A DNA stretch of 64,000 bases from Achromobacter pulmonis (GCF_002885955.2 NZ_POQS01000006.1:1-64000); one strand, 5' to 3'. Numbered from the stretch's first letter, positions 35,067 through 44,275 are shown. Numbers and translations are program-made. Notes: generated from the letters alone by a model not told the origin.

Positions 35067-35747
35067 TCAGGCCTTGCGGTCCAGGCGGCGGATGCCGGTC
35101 TGGGTGGCCAGCAGCGCCACGTCGGCGCCGGCCAGCGCGAACAGGCCGCAGGTGACCACGCCGGGCAGGTTGTTCAGGCGGGCTTCGAGGCCCGGGGCGT
35201 CGGTGATGGACAGGCCGGCGACGTCGAGGATGATGTTGCCGTTGTCGGTGACGAAGCCTTCGCGCAGCCTGGGCTGGCCGCCCAGGGCCGCCAGGGCGCG
35301 GGCCACGGATTCGCGGGCCATGGGGATGACTTCGACGGGCAGCGGGAACTTGCCCATGGTCTGCACCAGCTTGGATTCGTCGGCGATACAGATGTAGCGG
35401 TCGGCCACCGAGGCCACGATTTTCTCGCGCGTCAGGGCCCCGCCGCCACCCTTGATCATGTGCAGGTTGGCGTCGATCTCGTCGGCGCCGTCCACGTAGA
35501 TCGGCATGCCGGCGACGTCGTTCAGATCCAGCACTTTCAGGCCGTGGCCGGCGAGCCGGGCGGCGCTGCGCTCCGAGCTGGCCACCGTGCCGCCGATGCG
35601 GTCCTTGAAGCGGGCCAGGCCGTCGATGAACAGGTCGGCGGTGGAGCCGGTGCCCACGCCGATGACGACGTCCGGGCCGGCGACTTGTTCAACGAGTTCC
35701 AGGGCCGCGTCGGCGGCTTGCTGCTTGAGTTCTTGCTGGGTGAGCAT
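35067..35747 (-). CDS. rpiA: Ribose-5-phosphate isomerase A
   Basis: RpiA interconverts ribose 5-phosphate and ribulose 5-phosphate in the pentose phosphate pathway. The 226-residue protein has the complete signature set: GVGTGSTADLFIDGL (phosphate loop), YVDGADEID and KGGGGALTREKIVA (catalytic Asp, Lys and Glu region). The ATG at 35747 starts the usual short helix MLTQQELKQQAADAAL. It follows the AidB-like gene by 38 bases on the same strand, and is followed by a terminator hairpin. Confidence 0.96.
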   Translation of the reverse strand: MLTQQELKQQAADAALELVEQVAGPDVVIGVGTGSTADLFIDGLARFKDRIGGTVASSERSAARLAGHGLKVLDLNDVAGMPIYVDGADEIDANLHMIKGGGGALTREKIVASVADRYICIADESKLVQTMGKFPLPVEVIPMARESVARALAALGGQPRLREGFVTDNGNIILDVAGLSITDAPGLEARLNNLPGVVTCGLFALAGADVALLATQTGIRRLDRKA

Positions 35748-35785
35748 GGCGAAAAAATGCGCAAAGGGTTGTCGAGCCGGGAAAT

Positions 35786-37447
35786 TTAGCACGCGGCGGC
35801 GGGCCAGGCGCGCGCCAGGATCGCCCGGGTATCCGTCCCCGCGTCGAGTTCGCCGAAGATGCCGCCATCGGGACGCAAGCGGCTGGCGGCGAAGGCCTGG
35901 GCGACGGCGTCCGGGGCGTGCTGGATCAGCAAGGCGGCCTGCCACAGGCGCGCCAGGCCGGCGGCGATGCGCCGCGCCTGGAACGGCGCCTGAGCCGGAT
36001 CGGCCAAGAGCGCGCGCCAGCGCGCCAGGGCTTCGTCGAAGTCCCGGTTCTGCCCCCGCGCCGCGGCCAGTTCGCGCTCCAGCGCCGGCAGCGCCTCTTC
36101 CTCGCGCTGCAGGGCGCGCAACACGTCCAGCGCCATCACGTTGGCCGAGCCCTCCCAGATGGAATTGACCGGCGTTTCGCGGTAAAGCCTGGGCATGGGG
36201 CCGTCTTCGACATAGCCGTTGCCGCCCCAGACTTCCATGCATTCGGCCACCGCGGCGACGGCGCGCTTGCAGACCCAGAGCTTGGCGGCGGGCGTGCCCA
36301 CGCGGACCAGGGCGCGGGCCCCGGCGTCGGCGCGTTCATCCACGGCGCGCGCCAGCCGCAAGGCCAGCGCCGTGGCGGCCTCGCTTTCCAGCGCCAGGTC
36401 GGCCAGCACATTACGCATCAGCGGCTGTTCGAGCAGGGGCTTGCCGAAGGCGTGGCGGTGGCGCGCATGATGGACGCCCTGCACCAGCGCCTGCCGCAGC
36501 AGCGCGCTGCTGCCCAGCACGCAGTCCAGCCGCGTGGTGGCGGCCATTTCGAGCAGCGCGACCAGGCCCCGGCCCGGTTCGCCCAGCAGCACGCCCCAGG
36601 CGTCTTCGAACTCGACCTCGGCGCTGGCGCTGCTGCAATTGCCCAGCTTGTCCTTCAGGCGCCGCACGCGCACGGCGTTGCGCGGGCCGTCGGGTATCCA
36701 GCGCGGCACGAAAAAGCAGCCCAGCCCTTCGTCGGTCTGCGCAAGCACCAGATGCGCGTCGGCCTGCGGCACCGAGAAAAACCATTTGTGCCCCACCAGC
36801 CGGTAGGGGCTGCCGCGGCCCGGCGCGCCCAGCGGCGCGGCGCGCGTGGTCACGGCGCGCAGGTCGGAGCCGCCCTGCTTCTCGGTCAGGCCCATGCCGA
36901 TCAGGGCGCTGCGCTTGGCCGCCAGCGGCGCGTCGGCGCCGTCGAATTCGCGCGCGTACAGGGCGTTGAGCCACAGGCCGCCGAAGTCCACGGCGCCGGC
37001 CGGCTCGCGCTGCAGCAGCGGAACCGCGGCGAAGGTCATGGTGGTGGGGCACAGCGTGCCGGCCTCGACCTGGCCCTGCATCAGGTAGGCCGCCGCGCGC
37101 GCCACCTGCGCGCCCGGCTCGGGATGCTGCCAGGCCCGGCTGTGCAGGCCGCGCGCCATGATGCCGCTCATCAGCAGGTTCCATGACGGATGGAATTCGA
37201 TGTGGTCGATGCGGTGGCCGCTGCGGTCGTAGCTGTGCAGTTGCGGCTTATGGCGGTTGGCCTGCGCGCCGGCTTCCAGCGTCTGCGCGCGGCCCAGCCA
37301 GGCGCCGTGCTCGGCCAGCTCGCCGGCCCAGGCCTGCGCGCCCTCGCGGCTTACCGCTGCGCGCAGCGCCGGGTCGGTCTCGTACAGCGAATAGTCCTCC
37401 AGGGGCGGGACCTGGTTGAACACGATGTGCGTCTCGAACGATGGCAT
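35786..37447 (-). CDS. aidB: AidB-like acyl-CoA dehydrogenase family protein
   Basis: This is a 553-residue flavoprotein of the AidB branch of acyl-CoA dehydrogenases, which is induced by alkylating agents in E. coli and binds DNA. The opening (VFNQVPPLEDYSLYETDPAL), MGLTEKQGGSDLRAVTT, HKWFFSVPQADAHLVLAQT and the FAD-site EVWGGNGYVEDGPMPRLYRE segment match AidB, and the C-terminal helical extension past the dehydrogenase core is present. True substrates are unclear even in E. coli. It lies between an amidase gene (48 bases upstream) and rpiA (38 bases downstream), probably one transcript. A DNA glycosylase for alkylated bases lies 4 kb away. Confidence 0.88.
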   Translation of the reverse strand: MPSFETHIVFNQVPPLEDYSLYETDPALRAAVSREGAQAWAGELAEHGAWLGRAQTLEAGAQANRHKPQLHSYDRSGHRIDHIEFHPSWNLLMSGIMARGLHSRAWQHPEPGAQVARAAAYLMQGQVEAGTLCPTTMTFAAVPLLQREPAGAVDFGGLWLNALYAREFDGADAPLAAKRSALIGMGLTEKQGGSDLRAVTTRAAPLGAPGRGSPYRLVGHKWFFSVPQADAHLVLAQTDEGLGCFFVPRWIPDGPRNAVRVRRLKDKLGNCSSASAEVEFEDAWGVLLGEPGRGLVALLEMAATTRLDCVLGSSALLRQALVQGVHHARHRHAFGKPLLEQPLMRNVLADLALESEAATALALRLARAVDERADAGARALVRVGTPAAKLWVCKRAVAAVAECMEVWGGNGYVEDGPMPRLYRETPVNSIWEGSANVMALDVLRALQREEEALPALERELAAARGQNRDFDEALARWRALLADPAQAPFQARRIAAGLARLWQAALLIQHAPDAVAQAFAASRLRPDGGIFGELDAGTDTRAILARAWPAAAC

Positions 37448-37495
37448 GGGCGAGCCTCCGTGTGTCTTGCCGCGGGTCCGCGCGGCGCGCCGGCC

Positions 37496-39025
37496 TCAGC
37501 GGGCCATGGGCGCCACCAGGGCCCAGGGCCGCAGCGCCTCGACCTGCGCGGCCAGCTCCAGCAGCAGGGCCTCGCTGCCCAGCGGCCCCATCAGCTGGAT
37601 GCCGATGGGCAGGCCGTCGGACGACATGCCGTAGGGAATGGAGATGGCGGGCATGCCGGTCAGGTTGGCCAGCGGCGCAAACGGCGAATAGCCGATCACG
37701 CCCTTCTTGCCCAGACGGTAGGCCAGATAGTCGGCGTTGTCCATGGCATAGCGGCCGATGGGCGCCGGCGGCTGCGCCAGCACCGGGCTGAGGAACAGGT
37801 CGTAGCCCTGCGCGCCTTCGCGCGCCAGGAAGCGCCCGACCCGGCGGGTGATCTCGTGGCAGGTGTCCACGCAGGCCACGTATTGCGCGCCGGAGATGGC
37901 GCGCGCGTATTCGCGCGCGCCCAGCGTGGTGGGCTGCAGCTCGTCGGCGGCCAGCCGCTTGCCGCGCGCGCCGACGAAAGCGTCGATGGCGTTGGCCGCC
38001 GCGCTGGCGATCAGGGGCAGCATGGGCGAGAGCACCTCTTCGGAGCCGACCGGCGGCGCGGCCGGCGCCAGCTCATGGCCCAGCCCGGCGAAGAAACGGG
38101 CGGCCTCGTCCACCACGGCCGCGACTTCGGGATGGATGGCCTCGCCTTCGTAGGTGGTGGTGACGAACGCGATGCGGCGGCGCGCGGCCGCGTACGGATC
38201 GGCCGCCACCCGCGCCACGACCGTGCGATAGGACTCGGGCGGCTGGGCCGGTGCGGCGTACGGCGCGCCCACGTCGGCGCCGGCGCTGATGTCCAGCGCG
38301 GCGGCGCAGTCGCGCACCGACAGCGTCATCATGTGTTCGGTGGCCAGGCCGCCCCAGCCCTCGCCCTTGAGCGGACCCAGCGGCATCAGCCCGCGCGAGG
38401 GCTTCAGGCCCAGTACGCCGCAGCACGAGGACGGGATGCGGATCGAGCCGCCGCCGTCGCTGCCGTGCGCGATGCGCACCATGCCGCTGGCCAGCGCCGC
38501 GCCCGCGCCGCCGCTGGAGCCGCCGGCGCTGTGGCCGGCCTTCCAGGGATTCTGCGTGGCCGGGCCGTAGACGGGCGATTCGGTGGTGGGGCTCAGGCCC
38601 AGTTCCGCGCTGGTGCTGCGGCCGAAGGGGATCAGGCCGGCGCGGCGGTAGCGCTTGACGAGTTCGGCGTCGACGTTCCATTCGACCTGGCCGTACAGCA
38701 CCGAGCCCATGGCGCTGGGCAGGCCCAGCGCGGCGGTGCCGAGATCCTTGAGCAAGGTGGGCACGCCCAGGAACGGACGCCGCTGCAATTGCGCCTGCCG
38801 CTGGCCGGCGGGCATCGCGGCCAGTTCGTCGTCCAGCAGTTTCGCCAGGTGCAGGCCGGTCTCGGCCTGCACGCCGCAGGCCGCGTTGATCGCGGGGTTG
38901 CGGGCCGCCACCCGGTCCAGCGCCTGCTGCATGGCGGCTTGCGCGGTCGTGACCCCCAGCGCGATGTCGGCGCCCAGCGCCGTCGCGTCGAGGGGGGAGG
39001 AATCATGGCGTTCGGCGGTGCTCAT
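37496..39025 (-). CDS. Amidase signature family hydrolase
   Basis: A 509-residue amidase that hydrolyses a carboxylic amide with a Ser-cisSer-Lys triad. All three positions are visible: Lys in PTLLKDLG, the cis-Ser in GHSAGGSSGGAGAALASG, and the nucleophile Ser in HGSDGGGSIRIPSS. Full length for the family. The ATG at 39025 has AGGAG nine bases before it; a start at 39103 adds 26 unlikely residues. No signal peptide is seen, so it is cytoplasmic. The substrate cannot be predicted; the neighbours (aidB, rpiA) give no clear pathway, and 6-aminohexanoate-dimer hydrolase-like or aryl-acylamidase activity are options. Confidence 0.88.
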   Translation of the reverse strand: MSTAERHDSSPLDATALGADIALGVTTAQAAMQQALDRVAARNPAINAACGVQAETGLHLAKLLDDELAAMPAGQRQAQLQRRPFLGVPTLLKDLGTAALGLPSAMGSVLYGQVEWNVDAELVKRYRRAGLIPFGRSTSAELGLSPTTESPVYGPATQNPWKAGHSAGGSSGGAGAALASGMVRIAHGSDGGGSIRIPSSCCGVLGLKPSRGLMPLGPLKGEGWGGLATEHMMTLSVRDCAAALDISAGADVGAPYAAPAQPPESYRTVVARVAADPYAAARRRIAFVTTTYEGEAIHPEVAAVVDEAARFFAGLGHELAPAAPPVGSEEVLSPMLPLIASAAANAIDAFVGARGKRLAADELQPTTLGAREYARAISGAQYVACVDTCHEITRRVGRFLAREGAQGYDLFLSPVLAQPPAPIGRYAMDNADYLAYRLGKKGVIGYSPFAPLANLTGMPAISIPYGMSSDGLPIGIQLMGPLGSEALLLELAAQVEALRPWALVAPMAR

Positions 39026-39127
39026 GCTGCGATGCTCCTGGTATCGACGGCGAATTGCCGTAGCCCCCAGGATATCGGCACAAGCAGCGGGCAACAAGGG
39101 CATGCCCGCCAGCCCCGGACCGAGGGC

Positions 39128-40480
39128 TCAGCGCGGCCCGGGTTCGTCCGGCTCCGGCTCGTCGCCGGCTTCGCCCAGCAGCAGCCGCGCGTCGGCCTCG
39201 GGCAGCGCCTCCACGTCTTTCAGGTTGCGCAGCATGGCGCGCGTGCGCACCTCGGTCTGGCCGATCTTGTTGCTGGCGGTGTCCAGCGTTTTCTTCACGC
39301 TGGCCAGCGCGTCGCCGAACTTGCCGAATTCGGTCTTGACCGCGCGCAGCACCTGCCAGACTTCGGACGAACGCTGTTCGATCGCCAGCGTGCGGAACCC
39401 CATTTGCAGGCTGTTGAGCAGCGCCGCCAGATTGCTGGGGCCGGCCACGTTGACCCGCAGGTCGTGCAGCCGGTCGAGCAGGCCCGGACGGCGCAGCACT
39501 TCGGCATACAGGCTTTCCGTGGGCAGGAACATGATGGCGAAGTCGGTGGTGTGCGGCGGCGCCACGTATTTGGCGGCGATGGCGCGCGCCTGCAGCTCGA
39601 CCGCGCGGCCCAGCGCGGCGCCGGCGGTCTTCACGCCTTCGGCGTCGGCGGCGTCCTGCGCGTCCATGAGGCGCTCGTATTCTTCCTTGGGGAATTTGGC
39701 GTCGATGGGCAGCCAGACCGGACCCGCGCCCTCGCCCCGGCCCGGCAGGCGGATGGCGAATTCCACCACCGCGTCGCTGCCCGGCACGGGCTTGATGTTG
39801 CTGGCGTACTGGTCCGGCGTCATGTTGTCTTCGATCAGCCGGGCGAGCTGCACTTCGCCCCAGGTGCCGCGCGACTTGACGTTGGTCAGCACGCGCTTGA
39901 GGTCGCCCACGCCGGCGGCCAGGGCCTGCATTTCGCCCAATCCCTTGTGGACCGCTTCAAGCCGGTCCGACACCAGCTTGAAGGATTCGCCCAGGCGCTG
40001 CTCCAGCGTGGCGTGCAGCTTCTCGTCCACGGTGCGGCGCATTTCCTCGAGCTTGGCGCTGTTGTCGGTTTGCAACGCCTGCAGGCGCTGGTCGACGGTG
40101 GCGCGCACTTCCATCAGGCGGCGCTCGTTGATCTGGATGAGGCCTTGCAGCTGTTCCGAGAAGCCCGTGGCGAAGCGCGCCAGCGATTGCGCCGACTCGG
40201 CGCGGGCGGCCTGGGCGTCGCGCGCCAGGCCCGCGCGCAGTTCGTCCTGAGACTGGGCGGCTTCGGCGCGCAGCGCGCGCTGGCCTTCGGCGAATTCGCT
40301 GCGCAGCCCGCGCTGGCCTTCCGCGATCTCGGCGCGCAGCGCGCGCTCGGTCCGTTCCAGCCCGTCGAGCAGCGCGTCCAGGCGCGCGTCCCGGGCGGGC
40401 GGCCGCAGCCAGGCCAGCAAGGCCGCCAGAAAAGCCAGCACCGCGCCGCCGGCGGCGACCCAAAGCAGAATATCGTTCAA
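39128..40480 (-). CDS. rmuC: DNA recombination protein RmuC
   Basis: RmuC is an inner-membrane-anchored predicted nuclease that limits inverted-repeat recombination. The 450 residues run: one N-terminal membrane segment (about 3-22), a long coiled coil with repeated EIAEGQRGLRSEFAEGQRALRAE units (about 35-190), then the restriction-enzyme-like core with VKSRGTWGEVQLARLIEDNM and WLPIDAKFPKEEYERL. TTG at 40480 is chosen as start because GGAG stands eight bases upstream and the frame further upstream has no membrane segment before it. It is divergent from yrbL. Confidence 0.9.
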   Translation of the reverse strand: MNDILLWVAAGGAVLAFLAALLAWLRPPARDARLDALLDGLERTERALRAEIAEGQRGLRSEFAEGQRALRAEAAQSQDELRAGLARDAQAARAESAQSLARFATGFSEQLQGLIQINERRLMEVRATVDQRLQALQTDNSAKLEEMRRTVDEKLHATLEQRLGESFKLVSDRLEAVHKGLGEMQALAAGVGDLKRVLTNVKSRGTWGEVQLARLIEDNMTPDQYASNIKPVPGSDAVVEFAIRLPGRGEGAGPVWLPIDAKFPKEEYERLMDAQDAADAEGVKTAGAALGRAVELQARAIAAKYVAPPHTTDFAIMFLPTESLYAEVLRRPGLLDRLHDLRVNVAGPSNLAALLNSLQMGFRTLAIEQRSSEVWQVLRAVKTEFGKFGDALASVKKTLDTASNKIGQTEVRTRAMLRNLKDVEALPEADARLLLGEAGDEPEPDEPGPR

Positions 40481-40622
40481 AGCATGCGTCTCCAAAGCCA
40501 GGATTGTAGGGCCGTCGCCGCCCGATCCGGAGTTGCCCGACTGCTTTTGGCCGCCAACGGGATTACACTCAGGACCAACCAAACAGGTCTCAGCCTTGAA
40601 TCCCGCCGATCCTTTCTCCTGT

Positions 40623-41282
40623 ATGTCCGCGGCTTCGTTCCAGTCGGTTTTCGGCCCGCTGGATCTGGACGCCGCAACGCCGCTCGCCACCGGTCACGAC
40701 CGGCATATCTTCCAGCATCCGCACATGCCGTCCCTGCTCGTCAAGGTCATGGACATGCGCGCCCGCGCCGTGTACCTGGAGACGCGCCCGTTCAAGCGCT
40801 GGTACAAGCAGTACCAGCGCGAAAGCGCCTACCGCGTCTACCTGAACGAGATCTCCGAATACGTCACCACCACCACCCGGCCTTCGGGCGTGTGGCAGGT
40901 GCCCATGGCCCGCATCCTGGGCGTGGCCCAGACCACGCTCGGCCTGGGCCTGCTCGTCGAGAAGATCTGCGACGCCGAGGGCAACATCGCCCCCACCGTC
41001 GCCGACCTGGCCTACCAGGGCAAGCTGGACGCGGCGCTGAACGCGCAGCTCGACGAGTTCTTCGAAGACCTGGCCGACGCCCACGTGGTGCTGCACGACA
41101 TTTCCGCCAGCAACATCGCCTGCGGCCTGAACGCCGACGGCAAGCCCGGCCTGTACCTGATCGACGGCTTCGGCGGGCTGCCGCTGATCCCGGTATACGC
41201 CTGGAGCAAGCGCCTGAACCGCCGCCGCATCGAGCGCAAGTCCACGTCCATGCGCGCGCGCCTGCAGGCGCGCCTGGGTTAG
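40623..41282 (+). CDS. yrbL: YrbL family protein (PhoP-regulatory-network kinase-like)
   Basis: This 219-residue protein has a kinase-like fold of the YrbL family; E. coli yrbL is controlled by PhoP and BasR, and its biochemical role is unknown. Kinase-type features are LLVKVMDM (a possible ATP-binding Lys), HVVLHDISASNIACG (catalytic-loop-like HD..N) and LIDGFGGLPLIP (DFG-like). The ATG at 40623 opens directly on the folded part; an earlier frame start at 40533 lies over the divergent rmuC promoter. It ends 18 bases before the paired repeat copies B1/B2. Confidence 0.82.
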   Translation: MSAASFQSVFGPLDLDAATPLATGHDRHIFQHPHMPSLLVKVMDMRARAVYLETRPFKRWYKQYQRESAYRVYLNEISEYVTTTTRPSGVWQVPMARILGVAQTTLGLGLLVEKICDAEGNIAPTVADLAYQGKLDAALNAQLDEFFEDLADAHVVLHDISASNIACGLNADGKPGLYLIDGFGGLPLIPVYAWSKRLNRRRIERKSTSMRARLQARLG

Positions 41283-41300
41283 GGGCGGATTGGGACGCCC

Positions 41301-41365
41301 GATGGGTTCCGCGCGTTGGGCATCCGATTTTTTTGGCGGGGCTTGCCGCGCTGCACCCATCCTAC
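41301..41365 (+). repeat. Dispersed palindromic repeat, copy B1
   Basis: A 65-bp unit from GATGGGTTCCGCGCG to CGCGCTGCACCCATCCTAC, the same family as copies at 10325 and 58934. Its ends are imperfect inverted complements. It lies between the convergent yrbL and DNA glycosylase genes. Confidence 0.8.
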
Positions 41366-41402
41366 GACCACCCGCGACATGCCGTAGGATGGGTGCAGCG
41401 CG
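41347..41402. terminator. Large hairpin formed by facing repeat ends
   Basis: CGCGCTGCACCCATCCTAC (41347-41365) and its exact complement (41384-41402) form a perfect 19-bp inverted repeat with an 18-base spacer, because copies B1 and B2 face each other. It stands in a convergent gap and could end transcription from both sides, though no T-tract is present. Confidence 0.6.
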
Positions 41403-41448
41403 AGATGCCATCCGCAAGAACGAAACCGTCAAACGCGCGGAACCCATC
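41384..41448 (-). repeat. Dispersed palindromic repeat, copy B2 (inverted)
   Basis: The inverted partner of B1, again 65 bp: read on the minus strand it starts GATGGGTTCCGCGCG and ends CGCGCTGCACCCATCCTAC. The internal part differs from B1, so the ends are conserved more than the loop. Confidence 0.8.
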
Positions 41449-41474
41449 GGCCGGCGAAAGCCGGCATTCCCCCA

Positions 41475-42236
41475 TCAAACCGCGTCAGGCGCCCGCTCCA
41501 GCACGACGCCCTGGCGGTCCACCCACACATAGTCGTGGCCGGCGCGCTGGCCGCGCCGCAGCGGATTGCGGGTGCAGAAGGCGGCATAAGCCGGGTCCAC
41601 GAAACGGTAGCTCAGGTGTTCGTCGCGGCCTTGCGGTATGCCCAGCCGCGTGGTGCAGATCAGCGCCGCCGGCGCCTCGCCGACGTCTTCCACGTAAAGG
41701 CCGCGAGCGTCGAAGCGGCGCGCGTCCCAGTCCGGCACCTTCAGCCCCAGCGCCCGGCACAGCAGCGTCTGGCCGGCGCACAGGCGTCCCGGCGGCCGCG
41801 GCCGGCCCTGCGCGTCCGGGTTCAGTTCCTGCATGCGGGCCAGCGAACGCGGACCGGACAGCGCGTCGGTATAGGGATAGCCGGACTTGATCAGCACGGC
41901 GTTGCCGGGACCGCCCGCGCTGAAGTTCAGCGAATCCCCGCCGCGGGCGTAATACATGTAGACCGTGCCGCCGTCCATGAAGAGCGCGCGGCGCTTGTGG
42001 GTGTAGCCGAGCGAGGCGTGGCTGCCCTTCTCTTCCAGGTAGTAGGCCTCGGTCTCGATGATGCGCGCCGCCAGCCACAGGTCGCCGACGCGATGCCGGA
42101 TCACCTTGCCCAGCAGCTCGCGCGCCAGCTGCGCCGCGTCGCGGTCGAAGAACGCGTCGGGCAGCTTGCGCGCGCCCACGCCTGAGCCGGCCGCCTCAGG
42201 CGAAGCGTTCGCCGTAGCGCTTTTCGCTGAAGCCAA
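41475..42236 (-). CDS. 3-methyladenine DNA glycosylase (Mpg/AAG family)
   Basis: The enzyme excises alkylated purines from DNA. Family signatures are LARELLGKVIRHRV, RIIETEAYYLEEKGSHAS, GGTVYMYYARGGDSLNFSAG and LCAGQTLLCRALGL, including the catalytic Glu and the base-flipping Tyr region. The start is uncertain: TTG at 42236 has GAGGT at proper spacing but lies 41 bases inside the ArsC-like gene, while GTG at 42179 begins nearer the conserved region without a ribosome site. The longer form (253 residues) is given. It ends before repeat copy B2. Confidence 0.88.
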   Translation of the reverse strand: MASAKSATANASPEAAGSGVGARKLPDAFFDRDAAQLARELLGKVIRHRVGDLWLAARIIETEAYYLEEKGSHASLGYTHKRRALFMDGGTVYMYYARGGDSLNFSAGGPGNAVLIKSGYPYTDALSGPRSLARMQELNPDAQGRPRPPGRLCAGQTLLCRALGLKVPDWDARRFDARGLYVEDVGEAPAALICTTRLGIPQGRDEHLSYRFVDPAYAAFCTRNPLRRGQRAGHDYVWVDRQGVVLERAPDAV

Positions 42237-42552
42237 CGCTGACCTCGCCGTCCGGCGTGACCGTGACCGGCCGGCGCACCAGCGCCGGGAAGTCCGCGAT
42301 CAGTTCGCTCCATTGCGCGTCGGTGTGCGCCGTCTTGCGCGCTTCGGGCAGGTTGCGCCAGGTCATGGAAGCGCGGTTGACCAGCTTTTCCCATCCGCCG
42401 ACCTTGCCGGCCCAGGCCTTGAGGGTGGCGGCGGGCACGGGATGGTCGCGGTAGTCCACGAATTCGTGTTCTACGCCATGTTCGGTCAGCCAGTCGCGCG
42501 CCTTGACGCAGGTGCTGCACTTGGTCAGGCCATACAGGGTGGTTTGCTTCAT
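42196..42552 (-). CDS. ArsC/Spx family (YffB-like) thioredoxin-fold protein
   Basis: A 118-residue ArsC-family protein opening MKQTTLYGLTKCSTCVKARDWL. The CSTC pair is redox-capable as in Spx/MgsR; the arsenate reductase arginine triad is not clear, so a general thiol role is more likely than arsenate reduction. RRPVTV and the C-terminal VGFSEKRYGERF match YffB-like members. Its ATG overlaps the potI stop as ATGA, and its end overlaps the DNA glycosylase gene. It is therefore tied to the polyamine operon by position. Confidence 0.85.
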   Translation of the reverse strand: MKQTTLYGLTKCSTCVKARDWLTEHGVEHEFVDYRDHPVPAATLKAWAGKVGGWEKLVNRASMTWRNLPEARKTAHTDAQWSELIADFPALVRRPVTVTPDGEVSVGFSEKRYGERFA

Positions 42553-43358
42553 TTGGGTTCGGACTCCTTGCGCCATTGCATGCGGTTGGCCAGGATCACG
42601 CAGGTGCCCACCGCCAGGATGAACAGGGTGGCCAGCGCGTTGATCTCGGGCTTGAGGCCCAGGCGCACCCGCGAAAAGACTTCCATGGGCAGCGTGCTGG
42701 AGCTGGGGCCGGACAGGAACGAAGCCAGCACCACGTCGTCCAGCGACAAGGTGAAGGACAGCAGCCAGGCCGAGGCCAGCGCCGGCGCGATCAGCGGCAG
42801 CGTGATCCGGAAGAACACGGTGATGGGCGTGGCGCCCAGGTCCAGCGCGGCTTCTTCGAGCGAACGGTCCAGGTCGCGGATGCGGGTCTGGATGATGACC
42901 GCCACGAAGGCCATGCACAGGGTCACGTGGCCCACCCAGATCGTGAACATGCCGTTCTCGGCCGGCCAGCCCAGCGTGCCGCGCAGCTCCACGAACATCA
43001 GCAAGAGCGAAATGCCCAGCACCACTTCGGGGATGACGAGCGGCGCGCTCAGCATGCCCACGTACAGCGCGAAACCGCGGAAACGCCCCATGCGCCCGAG
43101 CACGTAGCCGGCCCAGGTGCCGATGATGACGGCGGCGGTGGCGGTCAGGGCGGCGATGCGAAACGACAGCCAGGCCGCGCGCAAGAGCGCGTCGTCGTTA
43201 AAGAGCGACTCATACCAGCGGAACGACAGCCCGGTCCAGGACGTGACGGTGGGCGACTCGTTGAACGAGAACACCATCAGGCTGATGATGGGCACGTACA
43301 GGAAGAAGTACCCCAGCCCCAGCACGACGCCGCGCAAAGTCTTGTTGGGTCCGTTCAT
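42549..43358 (-). CDS. potI: Putrescine/polyamine ABC transporter permease PotI
   Basis: The second inner-membrane permease of a PotFGHI importer, 269 residues with six membrane segments. The EAA loop that contacts the ATPase is visible as EEAALDLGATPITVFFRITLPLIAPAL. The ATG overlaps the potH stop (ATGA), and the stop overlaps the next start (ATGA), so four or more genes are translated as a chain. Confidence 0.9.
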   Translation of the reverse strand: MNGPNKTLRGVVLGLGYFFLYVPIISLMVFSFNESPTVTSWTGLSFRWYESLFNDDALLRAAWLSFRIAALTATAAVIIGTWAGYVLGRMGRFRGFALYVGMLSAPLVIPEVVLGISLLLMFVELRGTLGWPAENGMFTIWVGHVTLCMAFVAVIIQTRIRDLDRSLEEAALDLGATPITVFFRITLPLIAPALASAWLLSFTLSLDDVVLASFLSGPSSSTLPMEVFSRVRLGLKPEINALATLFILAVGTCVILANRMQWRKESEPK

Positions 43359-44275
43359 TTGCGGCCTCCGGCGGCCTGCTCCTGCTGCCTGACCTGGTTG
43401 TACTGGAAGACCACCAGCGGCACGAGCAGCAGCAGCACCATCACGCAGGTCACGGCCGAGGCCATGGGCCAGTCGGCGTTGTTGAAGAACTCGTTCCACA
43501 TGACCCGGCCCATCATCAGCGTGTTGGCCCCGCCCAGCATTTCCGGGATCACGTATTCGCCGACGGACGGGATGAACACCAGCATGGCGCCGGCGATCAC
43601 GCCCTGGCGCGACAGCGGCACGGTGATCTGCCAGAACGCCTGCCAGGGCCTGGCGCCCAGGTCGTAGGCCGCTTCCAGCAGGCGCAGGTCCATCTTCACC
43701 AGCGTGGCGTACAGCGGCAGGATGAAGAACGGCAGATAGGCGTAGACCATGCCGATATAGACCGCGACGTCGGTGCGGTAGATTTCGAGCGGGCTGGAGA
43801 TGATGCCCAGGCCCTGCAGCAGGTTGTTGAGCAGGCCGTCGTTGCGCAGGATGCCCACCCAGGCGTAGACGCGCAGCAGCAGCGAGGTCCAGAACGGCAG
43901 GATCACGCCCAGCAGCAGCAGGTTGCGCACCGACGGCGAGGAGCGCGCGATGTAGTACGCGATGGGATAGCCGATCAGCACGCAGATGAGCGTGGTGACG
44001 GCGGCGATCTTGACCGAGTTCAGGTAGGTGGCGAAGTACAGGCTGTCGGTGAACAGCAGGATGTAGCCGCGCAGGTGCAGGCTGAACTGCACCGCCTCGT
44101 CCTTGAATTCCGCCAGCGAGGTATAGGGCGGAATGCCGAACTTCAGCTCGGCGAAGCTGATCTTGAAGACCAGCAGGAACGGCACCAGCAGGAACAGCAC
44201 CAGCCAGGCGTACGGCGGCACCACCGCCAGCGCGCGGCCCGAGGGCAGCCAGTCGCGGGGCGAGAAGCGCATCAT
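43355..44275 (-). CDS. potH: Putrescine/polyamine ABC transporter permease PotH
   Basis: The first permease of the system, 306 residues, six membrane segments, with the EAA loop LEAAYDLGARPWQAFWQITVPLSRQGV. The ATG at 44275 overlaps the potG stop as ATGA; a second ATG follows immediately. A longer in-frame stretch runs back into potG but is not a credible start. Works with PotI, PotG and the receptor PotF. Confidence 0.9.
   Translation of the reverse strand: MMRFSPRDWLPSGRALAVVPPYAWLVLFLLVPFLLVFKISFAELKFGIPPYTSLAEFKDEAVQFSLHLRGYILLFTDSLYFATYLNSVKIAAVTTLICVLIGYPIAYYIARSSPSVRNLLLLGVILPFWTSLLLRVYAWVGILRNDGLLNNLLQGLGIISSPLEIYRTDVAVYIGMVYAYLPFFILPLYATLVKMDLRLLEAAYDLGARPWQAFWQITVPLSRQGVIAGAMLVFIPSVGEYVIPEMLGGANTLMMGRVMWNEFFNNADWPMASAVTCVMVLLLLVPLVVFQYNQVRQQEQAAGGRK

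Noticed and set aside
37190..41890. Open plus-strand frame of 1566 codons
   Set aside because: It lies across the aidB, amidase and rmuC genes and runs past the end of yrbL, with low-complexity composition and no recognisable fold.
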